Source of the DNA: Adiantum capillus-veneris
Lineage: Eukaryota > Streptophyta > Polypodiopsida > Polypodiales > Pteridaceae
Assembly: GCA_014529385.2 (NCBI GenBank)
Contig: CM043966.1
Span: 142,836,211-142,887,710 of the forward strand
Direction: 5' to 3'
DNA length: 51,500 nt
The notes beneath the pieces are model-generated. The model saw only the letters and a list, made by a program, of their open reading frames with translations, was not told the DNA's origin and made no database searches. The position numbers and the translations under genes were made by a program. Below, piece by piece: positions 1-10,095 of the stretch; positions within the stretch are counted from its first letter, which is position 1; each line of letters opens with the position of its first letter.

Positions 1-6
1 AGCTTT

Positions 7-318
7 CTAAAAATCCACTCCGCAAGGCTCCTGTTCGTAGAAATCTCTGAGTCCTAGCCCGCGGTTAGCCTCTTTGGTCTTTCGCTTTGCGGCTACATCA
101 TAGACTTCCTTGGGTAAGAGTTGCAACTCCACCTGATGTCCCTCTTCACTCTTGAATCTACCAGTGAAGAGTGTGGTATGATGCTCTTCTAGCTGTTCTT
201 TGGAGAGATCAGCTGCTTTGGTGGCTTTGATTGATTCTGGATCCAATTGATATGCGGATAGTTCTTGTAACTTCTCCTTCTGGTTAAGATTTTTCTTGGC
301 CTTCTCTGCTGTTTGCAT
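7..318 (-). CDS. Unidentified 103-aa Lys/Glu-rich ORF at window edge
   Basis: I do not recognise this protein. It is complete (ATG at 318, stop at 7-9), strongly charged, and its first half is rich in Lys, Glu, Gln and Leu, so it is probably helical; no zinc, protease or polymerase motif is visible and there is no signal peptide. On the minus strand it follows three copies of the palindrome described at 504-1099, just as the gag ORF of element A follows four copies at 12174-13047. That placement suggests it belongs to the 3' part of element A or to the start of a related unit lying mostly outside the window. It could also be a chance ORF; confidence is low. Confidence 0.3.
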   Translation of the reverse strand: MQTAEKAKKNLNQKEKLQELSAYQLDPESIKATKAADLSKEQLEEHHTTLFTGRFKSEEGHQVELQLLPKEVYDVAAKRKTKEANRGLGLRDFYEQEPCGVDF

Positions 319-503
319 GGCTTCTGTTCAGTGAATAGAGTGCAAAGTTAGTAGATCTGTCGGAATTTTCTCTGATATGTCCTTTAGTCTGAAATGCTAA
401 CAATTTTGATCCAATTTGCTTCAAATCAAATTTTGAACAAGCAAAGATGCATAAAAACATACAAGGAACAAAATTGTAAGGTCAAAAGAATTTTTTGCAA
501 CCA

Positions 504-1099
504 AAGTAAGTAATCGCGATTATTTATAGCTGAGTATTTTTTTCAACTTTTTGCAACCTTGGCTTCATAGGCTTGAAGTATATACCAAATACATACTCTG
601 AGTGAAATATGGGCTCATTTGAATGCATAGGGTATGGTATCATATTTTGGCTTTAGGTCTCTGAAACAGTAGATATAAAGGAAATTTGAGATTTTGAGCT
701 CCACATTGGTTCAAACATGGCTAGTGTGCTTAACACATCATGTACTTTGGATGTATGATGGCAAAATATCAAAAGTCCTCCAATTTGGCTAGAAAGTAAA
801 TAATCGCAATTATTAACTTTTCTACCAAAATCAATATTTTTTGGTACAAATTGGTTGTAGGCATTGTATAAACCCTGTGTATGAAATATGAGGTGATTTG
901 GATCTATAAAAGTTGTCCATAACCCAGAAATTGGCTTGCAAAGACTTCTTTGCATTTTCTGGCAATTTTCCAAGTTATAGGTGCTCATTTTGGCTCATAC
1001 TTCATTTTTGGCATGTAATAGGTGTATACACATGATAGGTGAGGTGTTGTGACAATTTCCAAGCAAAAATGATGCAAAAGTAAATAATCGCGATTAATT
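504..1099. repeat. Left array of a 22-bp palindrome, three copies ~285 bp apart
   Basis: Three near-copies of a palindrome with core AATAATCGYGATTATT lie at about 504-528, 794-819 and 1079-1099 (centres near 515, 805 and 1088). The same palindrome with the same spacing occurs at 12174-13047 in the leader of element A. Copies differ mainly at the central CG (CGCGAT, CGCAAT), as expected from CpG decay. The sequence between copies is AT-rich and noncoding. Confidence 0.85.
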
Positions 1100-1196
1100 G
1101 CAACAGTGATAATTTTTTTGCAAAGCTTACAAATTTTGACTTAGACACATTCTATACACGTAAAACAAGTCCTAAATTGAATTTGGTCAAGTTTGG

Positions 1197-1508
1197 TCAT
1201 GCCGACATCACTTTGTGCTTTGTCGACTCTGAAATCACCATTTTTCTATGATTACACTTCCTGTTGAGTTGATCAGTCAACTTTGAGGCTTTGGACTTGT
1301 CCGCAACATAGTTGTGAAGCAACATGTCCAATTCTGGCCCATTTGGAGTCAGTTTGACCCCGTATGTCGATTTTGACGCTTTGTAGCCTTCGAGTCGTTT
1401 TTTTCTTTTTAAGGGCTTTGCTTGATTTATTTCACTAAACCCATCATATACATTGTACATGGACCTCGTAGGCAAGCTATCTGTGGAGTCAAATCGGAAT
1501 TCTGGCAT
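1197..1508 (-). CDS. Unidentified 103-aa basic ORF
   Basis: ATG at 1508, stop at 1197-1199. The protein is basic (a KRKKR cluster near residue 36 and a His/Arg/Lys-rich C terminus). No family recognised. It lies immediately upstream (minus strand) of the left palindrome array, inside what would be the long 3' region of element A. No catalytic motif or membrane segment is visible. It may be a small accessory frame of the element or chance. Confidence 0.25.
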   Translation of the reverse strand: MPEFRFDSTDSLPTRSMYNVYDGFSEINQAKPLKRKKRLEGYKASKSTYGVKLTPNGPELDMLLHNYVADKSKASKLTDQLNRKCNHRKMVISESTKHKVMSA

Positions 1509-1524
1509 TTGCCAAAAACCTAGC

Positions 1525-1572
1525 TTTTTCTACTGGGGACCCCCTCGATTTTTCTTCTGGGGACCCCCTCGA
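1525..1572. repeat. 24-bp tandem duplication
   Basis: Two adjacent copies of a 24-bp unit containing CTGGGGACCCCCTCGA (1525-1548 and 1549-1572), differing at one base. The GC-rich unit stands out from the AT-rich surroundings. Confidence 0.8.
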
Positions 1573-2737
1573 CCCCTGTCGAATGGTCAACTGATGATAT
1601 AGAAAGGTTCTCTTATATTAGGGCATGCTACAGTTCAAATCCCATATGATTTGGTTAAGCTGACAGGCCGCTACGGTCAGTGTTTGGTCGTAGGTCTTCG
1701 TACACGGCTCGATTTCTAGGGGTTTAGACTAGCTACCAGCCGTACAAAATCGATCATTGACGAGTAAAGAACTTACCCCTCATGTCTCGTGTGAAATAGC
1801 GCTGAAACGGGCAAGTGTGGACTCCGGAAAATACGCGCGAAAGAGGTCGAAGAGCTCTCTTTGCAAAGGTGCAAGTGGAAATGAGGTGGTTTTAACCTAC
1901 CTTGGATATGTATACCCGGACTTCTCGAACCAATTTTCCCCAGATTCCCCCGTTAGTCCTACAAGGCCGTGAAATCTACGTTAGACTCAAAAAATTTCTT
2001 GATCAGATTCCTGTAGCTCATTCTGCAAGAATTTTGCAAAAGTAGGCTTGGCCGCCTAATTTAGACTTCATGCTTCCATCTTCTGATTTCATTGAAAATT
2101 TTTGTGCTTGTCCGCCTTGTCTTTCTGATCACCATCGTGTCTTCCGTTTTTCCATTTGAGCTTCCCTCCTATTTATTGTTAATTTTTGACATGTTTATTT
2201 GAAAAAATCAAAGAAAATAGCAAAATGATCCAAACAAGTAAAATGAAAATCCAATAATTAAAAACCATTGAAAAACATAGCTTTATTGTTTTTTGTTGGA
2301 TTTTTTCTATTTTTAAGTCTCACTATCACAAAAATGATGAAAAATACCCACAAAGGACTATGTTTGATGATTTTTTGATAGTATATACATTATTTATACT
2401 CATCGAGAAGATATTATCAATGAATTTTCCTTTGTTGATGAATTATAAGGGCATTATTAGGTAGTTTTGCAAAAAATCGCACGTTAACATCGAACTGTTT
2501 TCTCCCTCTTCAAACATTGCCCTTAATTACTTAGTACTTAGTGCCTTTCCACCCCTCCTAGATGGCGTACTCCGGGACCACTGTGTGCATGGGTTGAACA
2601 ATCGTGCCTATGCATAGCCGTGGTTGGCTCTACCATGCTTTGAAGATCAATGCAGTTCAAACCAATATGTTGTGCAAGAGGTGGGTCTTGAATATTAACT
2701 CAAGGGTTTCTGATGTCGAGGTTTGCTGTTGATGTCT
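1573..2737. other. Noncoding 3' region of element A
   Basis: No gene is supported here. The stretch 2061-2540 is strongly AT-rich with runs of A and T. A 71-codon plus-strand ORF at 1757-1972 has no recognisable content. A minus-strand purine run at about 2543-2558 could be a polypurine tract, but no TG-starting LTR matching the one at 13742 follows it, so the 3' end of element A cannot be placed. Confidence 0.5.
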
Positions 2738-3733
2738 TCAAAAGAGAAAATATTGTAGCTTATGTGCTCTCTCTTTGATTGTACCATCAGGATGCTTCAG
2801 CACGCTAATTGATTGAGCTGTTGGTAGCACTTTTGACGGTTGTCGAGCTTTTTCTCGCCATTGGTAGCTCGGTTTGCTTGTTGCTGTATGGATTGGAGGA
2901 GTCTTTTGAGACTTAACTCGCCATTGCTTGATTGGTTTTACAGTATGTGGAGAGGATAAGTGCTCCTTTTTCTTTCAAAACAATTTCAAGGTAGGTTCCT
3001 TGTTCGGAGATTTGTTCGGAGATGGTCGTCTCTATGACTTTACCCTTGGAACCTGCTTTTGTTTTGTTGGTGAAGTCTTAGGCATCGAGATCTGAATCGG
3101 TTTATCCTTAAGCTGTGCTTTTGGTACCCAGATTTTCTTGACTCCTTGCATGCTACTTGTAGCATTTGCTTGTTGAGGGGATGGAGAAGATTGACTACTT
3201 CGTGGTTTGGTCCGCTGATTACTTCTTTTCCATTCCTCCTTGCTTGGTGCAATTGGAACAATGAGTTGCCCGCCTTTAGGTGATAGCTTTAGCTGATTTG
3301 TATCCCAATCTGGTACTGCTTTGTATGTTCGCATCCAGGGAATCCCAAGAATCATAGTCTCATTCATGTGTTCATCCGGTAAGCATACAAATTGATGAGG
3401 ACATGAACATCCATGCACTATCACGTTCAAGTTGACTACTCCCAATGTTGGGGTTGGGTTCTTGTTGCATCCTTTGATTGTCCCTATTCCCATTGTCAAT
3501 GCTTGACTTGTTTCCTTCTTGTACGTGGAATAACTGACTGCATTTATTCTAGCTCCTGTGTTGACCAAAGCATTGGTGCTATGATTGTTGAGATGTACTT
3601 TGATGCGCAGGTCCATTCAGTCTAACCACTCATCATCTGTTGAAACTGCATCTTTAGGTAAGTTCCATTGTCGGTCATCCATTTCCAAAGTGTTGATGGG
3701 AATCGGTATCTGCTGATTTCTGAGAGCAGCTTT
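2738..3733 (-). pseudogene. Element A: retropepsin-like domain fused after the integrase
   Basis: This frame continues the integrase C terminus (stop TGA at 3734-3736) in phase: a ~40-codon linker, a TGA at about 3617, then an ATG at 3616 opening 194 codons, a TAG at 3032, and more open frame to a TGA at 2738-2740. Counting from 3616, residues 15-30 contain Leu-Val-Asn-Thr-Gly-Ala, the place of the retropepsin D(T/S)GA loop but with Asn for the catalytic Asp. Residues 89-93 read ILGIP, 70 residues on, matching the 72-residue spacing of DSGA to ILGRP in this element's ordinary protease (7978-8433). The tail after residue 110 is Ser/Pro/Lys/Gln-rich and basic. An aspartic-protease fold at this position is not one I know in plant Ty3 elements. 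Function unknown; it may be catalytically dead. Confidence 0.6.
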
Positions 3734-5213
3734 TCATTTGAGTACCCGAAGCCGAGCTTCCTCTTGGGCTTCATCAATTATCTGTTGTCGTTTAATCCTC
3801 CTTTGCTTGGCTGTATGCATTCTTTCTAGCAATTGATTGGTTAGCGATAAATTGTATTTCTTTAAACAACATCCACTAATCCAATTAGCCATTGGTTCAC
3901 CATCTAGGGTGGACAATTTTACTGCTCCACTTGGAGATACGTCTTCAATGATAAACGGTCCGTTTCCCTTTTTCTTAAACTTGGGAATGTGTTGCTTAAG
4001 AAAATAGATTAAAACTAAGTCTCCTTTCTTGAAGATTTTTGTGATTAGGTGGGAATCAGAAAACTATTTTTTTTTTCTGCTTTTGTGCATAGATGTGAGC
4101 TACAGCAGTTAGCCTTTGCTCATCCAGCTTTTTTAAATCTTCAAGTCTTTCTGAAAATTCATGTCCAGTCCACTCAAGATTTTGTGCTACCCTTAATGTT
4201 GGCAATAGAAATTTTATTGGCAGTATGGCATCAAGACCATAAATAAGGTTAAAGAGTGTAGCATTTATAACTGTTTTGAATGAAACTCGATAAGCCCATA
4301 GAGCAACATGGAGATTCATTTCCCAATCTGTTATTCCTGAACTAACCCCTTTAGTCAGCATCGAGCTAAGAATTTCATTCGTATGCTCAGCTCGTTCGTT
4401 TTCTTGTGGGTGATATGGAGCTGATTTGTTATGGATGACCATAAACTCATTAAGCAAATACTCGATTACCTCATTGAGGAAATGAGTTCCCCGATCATTG
4501 ACAATTTCTATCGGCAGTCCATATCTCGTTAAGAATACAGCAGTGGTTCTAGCATCGATCTTTTGAGTTGATTTAGCCTCGTCCCACTTGATCAAATAGT
4601 TCGTAGCTACAATGATATATTGAGCTTGGGTTCTATACGCAGGTGGCTGTATTGGCCCAACAAAATCTATACCCCATTTTGCGAAAGCTCTAGCCCCCAT
4701 CATTGGTCTTAAGGGCATGCTATTCACTCTTGTAGGCATTTTTACTCGTTGACAAGCATCGCACCTTCTAACATATTCTTTGGCATCTGCAAAAAGTGTT
4801 GGCCACCATATGCCTACCATCAAGATTGCTCTTGTGGTGGTCTCACTTGAAAAGTGACCTCCAGCTAATCCAGCATGTGCTTGTTCTATAATCAAAATAT
4901 ACTTGTCTTCATTTGCACAAAGACGCAAATGTTGATCTTTACCTCTCCGATACAATTGGTTCCCTATAAAAGCATAGTCTCTTGCTTCAGTTTCAATTGC
5001 TCTTTGACGGAATTTACTCATATCCTCAGGAAATGTTCGGCTTGATAAGTAAGTAACTAGATAATTTCTCCACTTAGGAACAGGTGACATTTGAAACAAT
5101 ATTACATGAGGTATGGGTGTTTGTTTTTGACATTGAGGACAATCCTTTACAAAAGATCTAACATCACTTCTCATAGTCGGCCAAAATACTCCAGGTCTTA
5201 AGATCCGTTGCAT
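3734..5213 (-). pseudogene. Element A: integrase (zinc domain, DDE core, GPY/F-type tail)
   Basis: Integrase inserts retrotransposon cDNA into chromosomes. From the ATG at 5213: zinc-domain histidines 113 and 120 and cysteines 151 and 154; core acidic residues Asp183 (GIDFVGP), Asp240 and Glu276, giving a D-x35-E end that is standard for the family. Residues 1-30 carry the two cysteines of an additional, upstream zinc domain (separate entry). The main frame stops at 4056 right at a run of ten A/T bases (4068-4077); the tail continues in another phase with a KKGDLVL motif, the GPFII of a GPY/F-like module and a TLDGEPMANWISG segment down to 3734. The slip at the homopolymer and stop codons mark it as decayed. 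Upstream lies RNase H; downstream the extra protease-like domain. Confidence 0.9.
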
Positions 5214-5460
5214 AGTTTGGTCTTCCGCAAAGTGAAATCCTACTATGGTAACATGTGCTTGACTTAGGTACTGTTATTTTTCTTCAAGATTAATGCATAA
5301 GAGCAATGTTCCATCTCTCTTTCTTTTGTATAGCCTACCAGCTAGTAATTGATACATAGCTGATTGCTCGATTAATCTGATCCTAATAAGAACTGGTATT
5401 TGTGAATCCACTTGGGCTATTGCCATCAATGACACAATGTTTTTCGACCATGGAGATATC
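4720..5460 (-). other. Element A: duplicated integrase zinc-binding (HHCC) domain
   Basis: Two HHCC domains lie in one reading phase. Numbering from the ATG at 5213, copy 2 has His113, His120, Cys151, Cys154. Copy 1 has its histidines just upstream of that ATG (equivalent to positions -13 and -6) and cysteines at 25 and 28. Both copies therefore have the identical spacing H-x6-H-x30-C-x2-C, offset by exactly 126 codons (378 bp). Each is preceded by an LY(K/R)R...LC segment and contains a (F/W)WPT motif. One TAA at 5274 interrupts copy 1's leader. Sequence divergence is large, so the copies are old or of different origin. Confidence 0.75.
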
Positions 5461-5540
5461 ATTTCCACGGAGAACAAATAGGCATTTGGTAGATCATCAT
5501 CTACCCCTTTAGGTGATTCTCCTGAAACAATCCTTGACAA
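5274..5540 (-). pseudogene. Element A: RNase H-integrase linker
   Basis: An 88-codon open stretch joins the RNase H domain to the first zinc-binding domain. It begins within the end of the RNase H region in an overlapping frame and ends with a TAA at 5274 that lies in the same phase as the integrase ATG at 5213, so a single stop separates them. Its C-terminal part (LAGRLYKRKRDG...LLC) is the usual lead-in of an integrase zinc domain. It has no independent function that I can infer. Confidence 0.65.
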
Positions 5541-5953
5541 ATGATATGCTTGTTGTGTGTAGTGCCCTTTTTTACAACCATAGTGAAATCAAATTCCAGA
5601 AGAATGATGAACCATCTCACTATTCTTTCTATGATGTATGGTTTGTTGACCAAATACAACAAGGCTTGGTGGTCCACAAAGAACACAAACTTGTTGGCTA
5701 ATAGGTGATGTCTATACTTTTTAATGGCATCGATCATTCCAAATTCTTCCCTTTCGATGGTGGTGTAATTCTTTTTAGCCATATTTAACTGTCGACTAGC
5801 ATAAGAAATAGAAAAGGCGACTTTCCCGTCTCCTGATTGAGCTAGTATACAACCGATAGCAAACTTGGAAGCATCTACATGTACGTGGAATATCTTATTC
5901 CAATCTGGTGCTTTCAATATTGGAGCTGAGGTGAGATCTTGCTTAAGCTTCAT
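5501..5953 (-). pseudogene. Element A: RNase H domain of pol
   Basis: RNase H removes the RNA strand of the RNA:DNA hybrid during reverse transcription. The frame shows the Ty3-type signatures: an HVHVDAS motif near residue 25 followed by IGCILAQ, the ERE motif with catalytic Glu near residue 68, and VDHQALLYL near residue 95. The C-terminal catalytic region corresponding to H-x-x-A-D-x-L-S-R is worn (reads TTHNKHIICQG). Length (150 codons) is normal. It follows the reverse transcriptase after a frame break near 5960-5994 and runs into the integrase linker. Confidence 0.88.
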
Positions 5954-5993
5954 GAAGGATTCTTCACATGCCTCAATCCATTCAAGTGTGTAA

Positions 5994-6788
5994 TCAAGCT
6001 ATACATGGGTTTTGCAATGATAGCGTACATGTAGATGAACCGTCGGTAATATCCACAATGCCCCATGAAGGCTTGTACCCCTTGACTGTTGTTGGTCTAG
6101 GCAAATCCACAATGACATGAATCTTCTCAATATCAGTAGCTATGCCATTTTTAGACACTATATGTCCAAGAATTTTTCCTTGTCTACCCATGAATGTGCA
6201 CTTTTCAGGATTTAAGCAAATCCTATAAAGTCTATATTTTTCGAATACCTTTTTGAGGTGTTCAAAATTATCAGCCCGGATTGATGAATGTACGCATAGA
6301 TCATCCATATATACTTCCAAGAATTTCCTAAGATATTCTTTAAAACCATGGCTCATCAACCTTTGAAATGTGGCTAGAGCATTAGTTAACCCAAACGGCA
6401 TAACCCGATAAGCAAAAATATCCCATTCTATTGCAAAAGTTGTTTTATGCTGATCTTTTGGGTCAACCAAAAGTTGATTGTATCCCGAAAAGCCATCTAA
6501 AAATCTGTAAGCTTCTTTTCCTGCAACTCATTCTAAAACATGCTCAATGATTGAAAGAGGAAAGTTGTCTCTAATGGTAGTGGCATTCACTTTTTTGAGA
6601 TTAACACACACTCGTAATTTTCCATTCTTCTTGGGTACTACCACAATTGGAGACACCCAATCTGTGTGTTCAATTTTGTAAATGAATTCAGCTTCCTTTA
6701 ATTTTTCAATCTCTTCTTTTATCTTCCTAGGAAATGTTTCATTATACGTGTATAGCCTTTGTCTACTTGGTTTCGCATCATCTCTCAT
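5994..6788 (-). pseudogene. Element A: reverse transcriptase
   Basis: RNA-dependent DNA polymerase of a Ty3-type element. Two open blocks in minus orientation (6788-6528 and 6470-5994) cover the domain. Visible motifs in order: WVSPIVVVPKKNGKLRVCV (fingers), FPLSIIE, then after a stop SGYNQLLVDP-like palm residues, YRVMPFGLTNALATFQR, the catalytic YMDDL box (residues 54-58 of the second block), and LGHIVSKNGI. A TGA at 6528 and a phase change separate the blocks. The catalytic box itself is intact. Neighbours are the protease (7978-8433) upstream and RNase H downstream, giving the PR-RT-RH-INT order of Ty3 elements. Confidence 0.93.
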
Positions 6789-7977
6789 GGGTATGGTATG
6801 TTGACAGATTTCTGGATCAACACCCTTGAGATCCTTCTAAGTCCAAGCGAAGACATATCGGTGAGCTTCGCAAAATCTCTTCTTCTTCTTCTGTTAGGTC
6901 ATTCGCAATGTAAGCAAGTGTAGGCTCTTCTCCTGGTTGAGGTAAGTCTATCTTTTTAGCGTTTTCAAGCCCTTCGTAGGACTCACCCTATTTTCGTGGT
7001 TCCCTAACAGGCTGTTCGACTATGATCTTGGAGAGTATACTTTTTGTAATGGGATGGAATGCTCATTATATCCTTAGCATCCTCTTCCGTGGTTCCCATT
7101 TTGGTCGTGTATATCTCCTTTAGAACTTTTTTCAACTCTTGATATTTCTTTTTCCGCTCAATTTTGGTCATGAGTGGTTTCTTATCCTGTGGGTTTGTTT
7201 GAGTATCCTTCCTTGTTTTTCTCGATGTTTTAGACATTTCTAAATTCTTGTTTGAAGAATATATGCCAGTGATCTTTTCCTTGATATAATCATTTGCATC
7301 TATCTGCATCAAGAACCGCGTTCTACTGGAGACTGATGGCATATGTCGTGCTTTCACGTTTTTGGTGTCTCTTTTTCGTCATACCATTTTTGTCTTCTTG
7401 ATTTCTGGTTTGGAAAGTCAAAAAAAAAATTATCCCCTCCTTTCAAGAGTAGCTTAGCTCTCACATGTTCTTTTTCTGACCCCGAACCTTCTGAGGTAGC
7501 TGAGTGTTCATTTAACTCATCAGTTGTATTATAGTAGAGGTCTAAAAAGACTTGTTGAGCTTTCATTAAGTCTTTGGGTTCCTCATCTTTGTCTTCAATG
7601 TTGAGGATTGAAATGATTTGGATGGGAATTATGTCGTAGCTGTCCTCATTGTAAAATTGAGTAGGCATAGACGTATTCACACATACATCCATTGTCGCGC
7701 TAAAATTTGAGTCCACTCGAATGGCTCAAATAAATGCTCATGAAAGGGTTCAGGTACATAGGCTTCGTCTGTGCAGTCCCTTTCTAGGATACATTCTTCT
7801 TGTTTTAAACTCCCATTTTTTGAAGCTCCACACATCCAAATAGGAGTGTCTTTGTTTAACCAGGATGGAAGCTTAGTTTCAGCCGAAGAGACTGAATAAA
7901 ACTCTCTTATGGGTGTTTCAAGACATCTCTATAATTGTGATCTTTTAGATTTACTTTTGTTATAGATCCCACTTGCT
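6789..7977 (-). pseudogene. Element A: protease-RT spacer frames
   Basis: Between protease and RT two minus-strand open stretches remain, 7716-7354 (120 codons) and 7357-7004 (117 codons), in different phases. The first is acidic in the middle (DKDEEPKDL) and carries a EGSGSEKEH stretch; the second is Lys-rich and ends in a helical block (KKYQELKKVLKEIY). Neither matches a domain I know. They probably form the long linker found in large Ty3 polyproteins, now frameshifted. An A/T run at 7421-7430 is a likely slippage point. Confidence 0.55.
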
Positions 7978-8433
7978 TCAAGACAAATAATTGTTTCTCC
8001 AATCTTGGATAAGTTGTACCTGTCGCATGAAAGGTCTTCCCAATATGATTTCATAATTGAGTTTTTTCCCAAAGTCTACTATGGCAAAATTATGTTGATA
8101 TTCAATTCCACAGGAATTGACTATCACTTTTTCAAGCAGCCCTAATGGTCTCTCAATGTGTCCGTCAGCCAATTGCAATTTCATTCGAGTTTGTCTAATG
8201 GCTGGTTGTCCCCAAGATTCCCATACTGCTTTCGTGGCTATGGCTATCTCTGCTCCACTATCCAATATTGCGATGGTTTCAATGTCATTATATTTCACTA
8301 GAAGGGTGGCGTTTCCTTCTTCCCCTTCGTAGTATTCTCCGACTTTGTTCATGGGAACAGATCGAATCTCTTTGTTGTCCATTTCATTTCTCAATTTTGC
8401 CAAATTTTTCGAGATTAACCCCGTTATCCCCAC
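7978..8433 (-). pseudogene. Element A: retropepsin (protease)
   Basis: Retropepsin-type aspartic protease that cleaves the polyprotein, acting as a dimer with one Asp per subunit. From the ATG at 8433: an EEGNATLLVKYND strand, the active-site loop ILDSGAE with Asp58-Ser59-Gly60, a flap region near residues 85-100, and ILGRPFM at 130-136, all standard for plant Ty3 proteases. 151 codons is a normal length and the frame is open. A plus-strand relative lies at 18180-18569 in element C, with similar residues around VNK(V/L)G and the terminal DW segment. A second, divergent retropepsin-like domain occurs downstream of the integrase. Confidence 0.93.
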
Positions 8434-8732
8434 CTTTTTAGGGTTTTCTGTAGATCATTCCATAAGTATGGTTTGAGTTTGAACAGTTCTCCCAAGGTAA
8501 GAGTGCATTGGATGGGTGTAGACATGATTGAATGAATTTTGTCTACTTCTAGGGTCTGTTCAGCTCTTTTTACTTGAGTGGTCTTACACACTATGGATTC
8601 ATCTTCGTTATCTCCCAAGTAAGAATGTAATGTTTTCAAGGTCAATGGTTTTAATATACCTGAAGCTTCTAATCCGCAATCCCTGTACAAGGATTGTACA
8701 TCCATGTTCACGTCCGAAGGTAGGTTATCCAA
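8424..8732 (-). pseudogene. Element A: conserved linker before the protease
   Basis: A 102-codon frame that ends ten bases inside the protease ORF, in another phase. It is acidic in the middle and ends with LTLGELFKLKPYLWNDL and a basic tail. Element C carries a recognisable counterpart near 17960-18050 (a LMDFMSSEVRTTIMSKLYGD-like block in the same relative place), suggesting the pre-protease segment is an old part of this polyprotein family. No enzymatic motif is visible. Confidence 0.5.
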
Positions 8733-8967
8733 CCAGACTTCCTCTATAGGAGCTGACTTTAGCGTTAGGCTCCCATCATTGATCTCTCTAAATTTTTTCC
8801 ATAAGTGTCCTGCCCAGTATTTTTCTACGAATGGAATTCAGTCTATGGCATCTTCACTGTCCGGCACTATAAGTTCTGGTTCTTTTGTTTCAAGGTGGGG
8901 TTCTTCCACCATCTCAGGTTTTTCTTTAGTGTCTCTTACCACAAGCTCTTCAGGTTTTGCAATACTT

Positions 8968-9348
8968 TCAAGCTTGGATTTTTGTTTTTCCATCATTTCT
9001 TACGTGATTCTTACCAAATTTTTGATAAGCTTCCAGTTTAGCTGCTTCCATCTCTGGAGAAGAATAGTTTTTCCATTTGTTTTCCATATTTTGGCCTGCT
9101 TTAAGTCCTACTTGGTAGGCTTCCAAGGCTGCATTAATAGGCTCAAAAATTTTATCAGCCAGAATGGATCCTCCAGATTTCACAGTTGTTTCCTTGATTT
9201 CGCTTCTAGTTTCTTTTAACTTTTCCTGGAGTAGCTTTTTTTCTTTCTCCTCAATTTCAACCCATTGTTTTTGTTTTCTCATCTCATATCTTTCTTCTGC
9301 TTCTTTTGATTCCTTGAGAGGAAACTTTCGTATTTTTCGAATCATCAT
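8968..9348 (-). pseudogene. Element A: charged coiled-coil segment between gag and protease
   Basis: 126 codons, extremely Lys/Glu-rich between residues 10 and 55 (EEKEKKLLQEKLKETRSEIK), which predicts a coiled coil, followed by a Gly-Ala helix region (ALEAYQVGLKAGQ). Coiled coils in this place could help gag assembly; that is inference. The frame lies between the nucleocapsid zinc region (about 9520-9620) and the pre-protease linker. Confidence 0.5.
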
Positions 9349-10027
9349 AGGAGTTGTGTTTCTTTTTCTCGACCTGAGCTCTAGTGATTACCTTGATTGG
9401 AACACTCGGTTCACTCTTTGACAAGCTACTAGGTATCACTTGGACTACGTTTACAACTGTTTTACCCTTGTTTAGAGGATTTTTAGGACAATATTCCGGA
9501 AACTGTCCTCCCTTTTTGCAAAAACATTGTATGCAATAGGCTTCAACTGGTTTGAGGTTTTTGTTAGGCTCTGGGCATTTGTTTTTCCAGTGATCATCAG
9601 CACCACAATTGTGAGAGTTTCCTGTTCTTGGTGGGTCTTACCATAGGAGGTTTGACACCTTGATTAGCTACATAATACATTGGTGCGACTCTGGTGGAGC
9701 ATAAGTCACGGTTTCTTCCATTGGTGGTGGATGTGAATTATACCATTCTCCTTCTACCATTACTGTAGATGGACTAGTCTCCGCATAGGGTGTAACAAGC
9801 ACTAATGCTTGTTCATCTATGACTCCTTCTGAGTGCATGTACTTTACAGGCACTGCATTATGTCCTGGATAAGGAGGTTGTTGACCCAACATAGGTTGAG
9901 GTCTTTCCATACCCATAGGTGGTCTTTGAGGTTGGGCCATATTAGGTTGATATTTGTACACAGGTTGTCCTTGTGGCCTCATGGGCACGTACTGAATATT
10001 CCCATCATACTTTGTCTGAAGTAGCAC
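9349..10027 (-). pseudogene. Element A: gag C-terminus with Pro/Gln-rich region and zinc knuckles
   Basis: Reading on the minus strand, a Pro/Gln/Met-rich segment (10027-9668) precedes a nucleocapsid-like region at about 9500-9640. There one knuckle reads NCGADDHWKNKC (C-x4-H-x4-C with the first Cys replaced), followed by a second Cys cluster (YCIQC...EYC). Nucleocapsid knuckles bind and package the element RNA. The TAA-type breaks around 9620-9668 and the lost first Cys indicate decay. The Pro-rich segment resembles the low-complexity gag tail of other large plant Ty3 elements. Confidence 0.65.
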
Positions 10028-10095
10028 TCATGGGTCTCATGGTTGGTCCATTTACCTTCAATTGTGCACCATTTTTGTGGCCTCATTGGTCATCC

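Noticed and set aside
504-1099. CRISPR-like array
   Set aside because: Three palindromic repeats with ~265-bp AT-rich spacers; repeats are imperfect, spacers too long, and the DNA is plant nuclear with retrotransposon context.
1757-1972. 71-codon plus ORF
   Set aside because: Composition and context give no support; no promoter or homology features seen.
3032-3616. Independent host gene for a retropepsin-like protein
   Set aside because: It is in phase with the integrase tail of element A, only two stop codons away, and has no promoter of its own, so it was assigned to the element.
8704-9219. 171-codon plus ORF
   Set aside because: Antisense to the coiled-coil and linker frames of element A; Ser/Phe-rich with no domain. 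It is a shadow.
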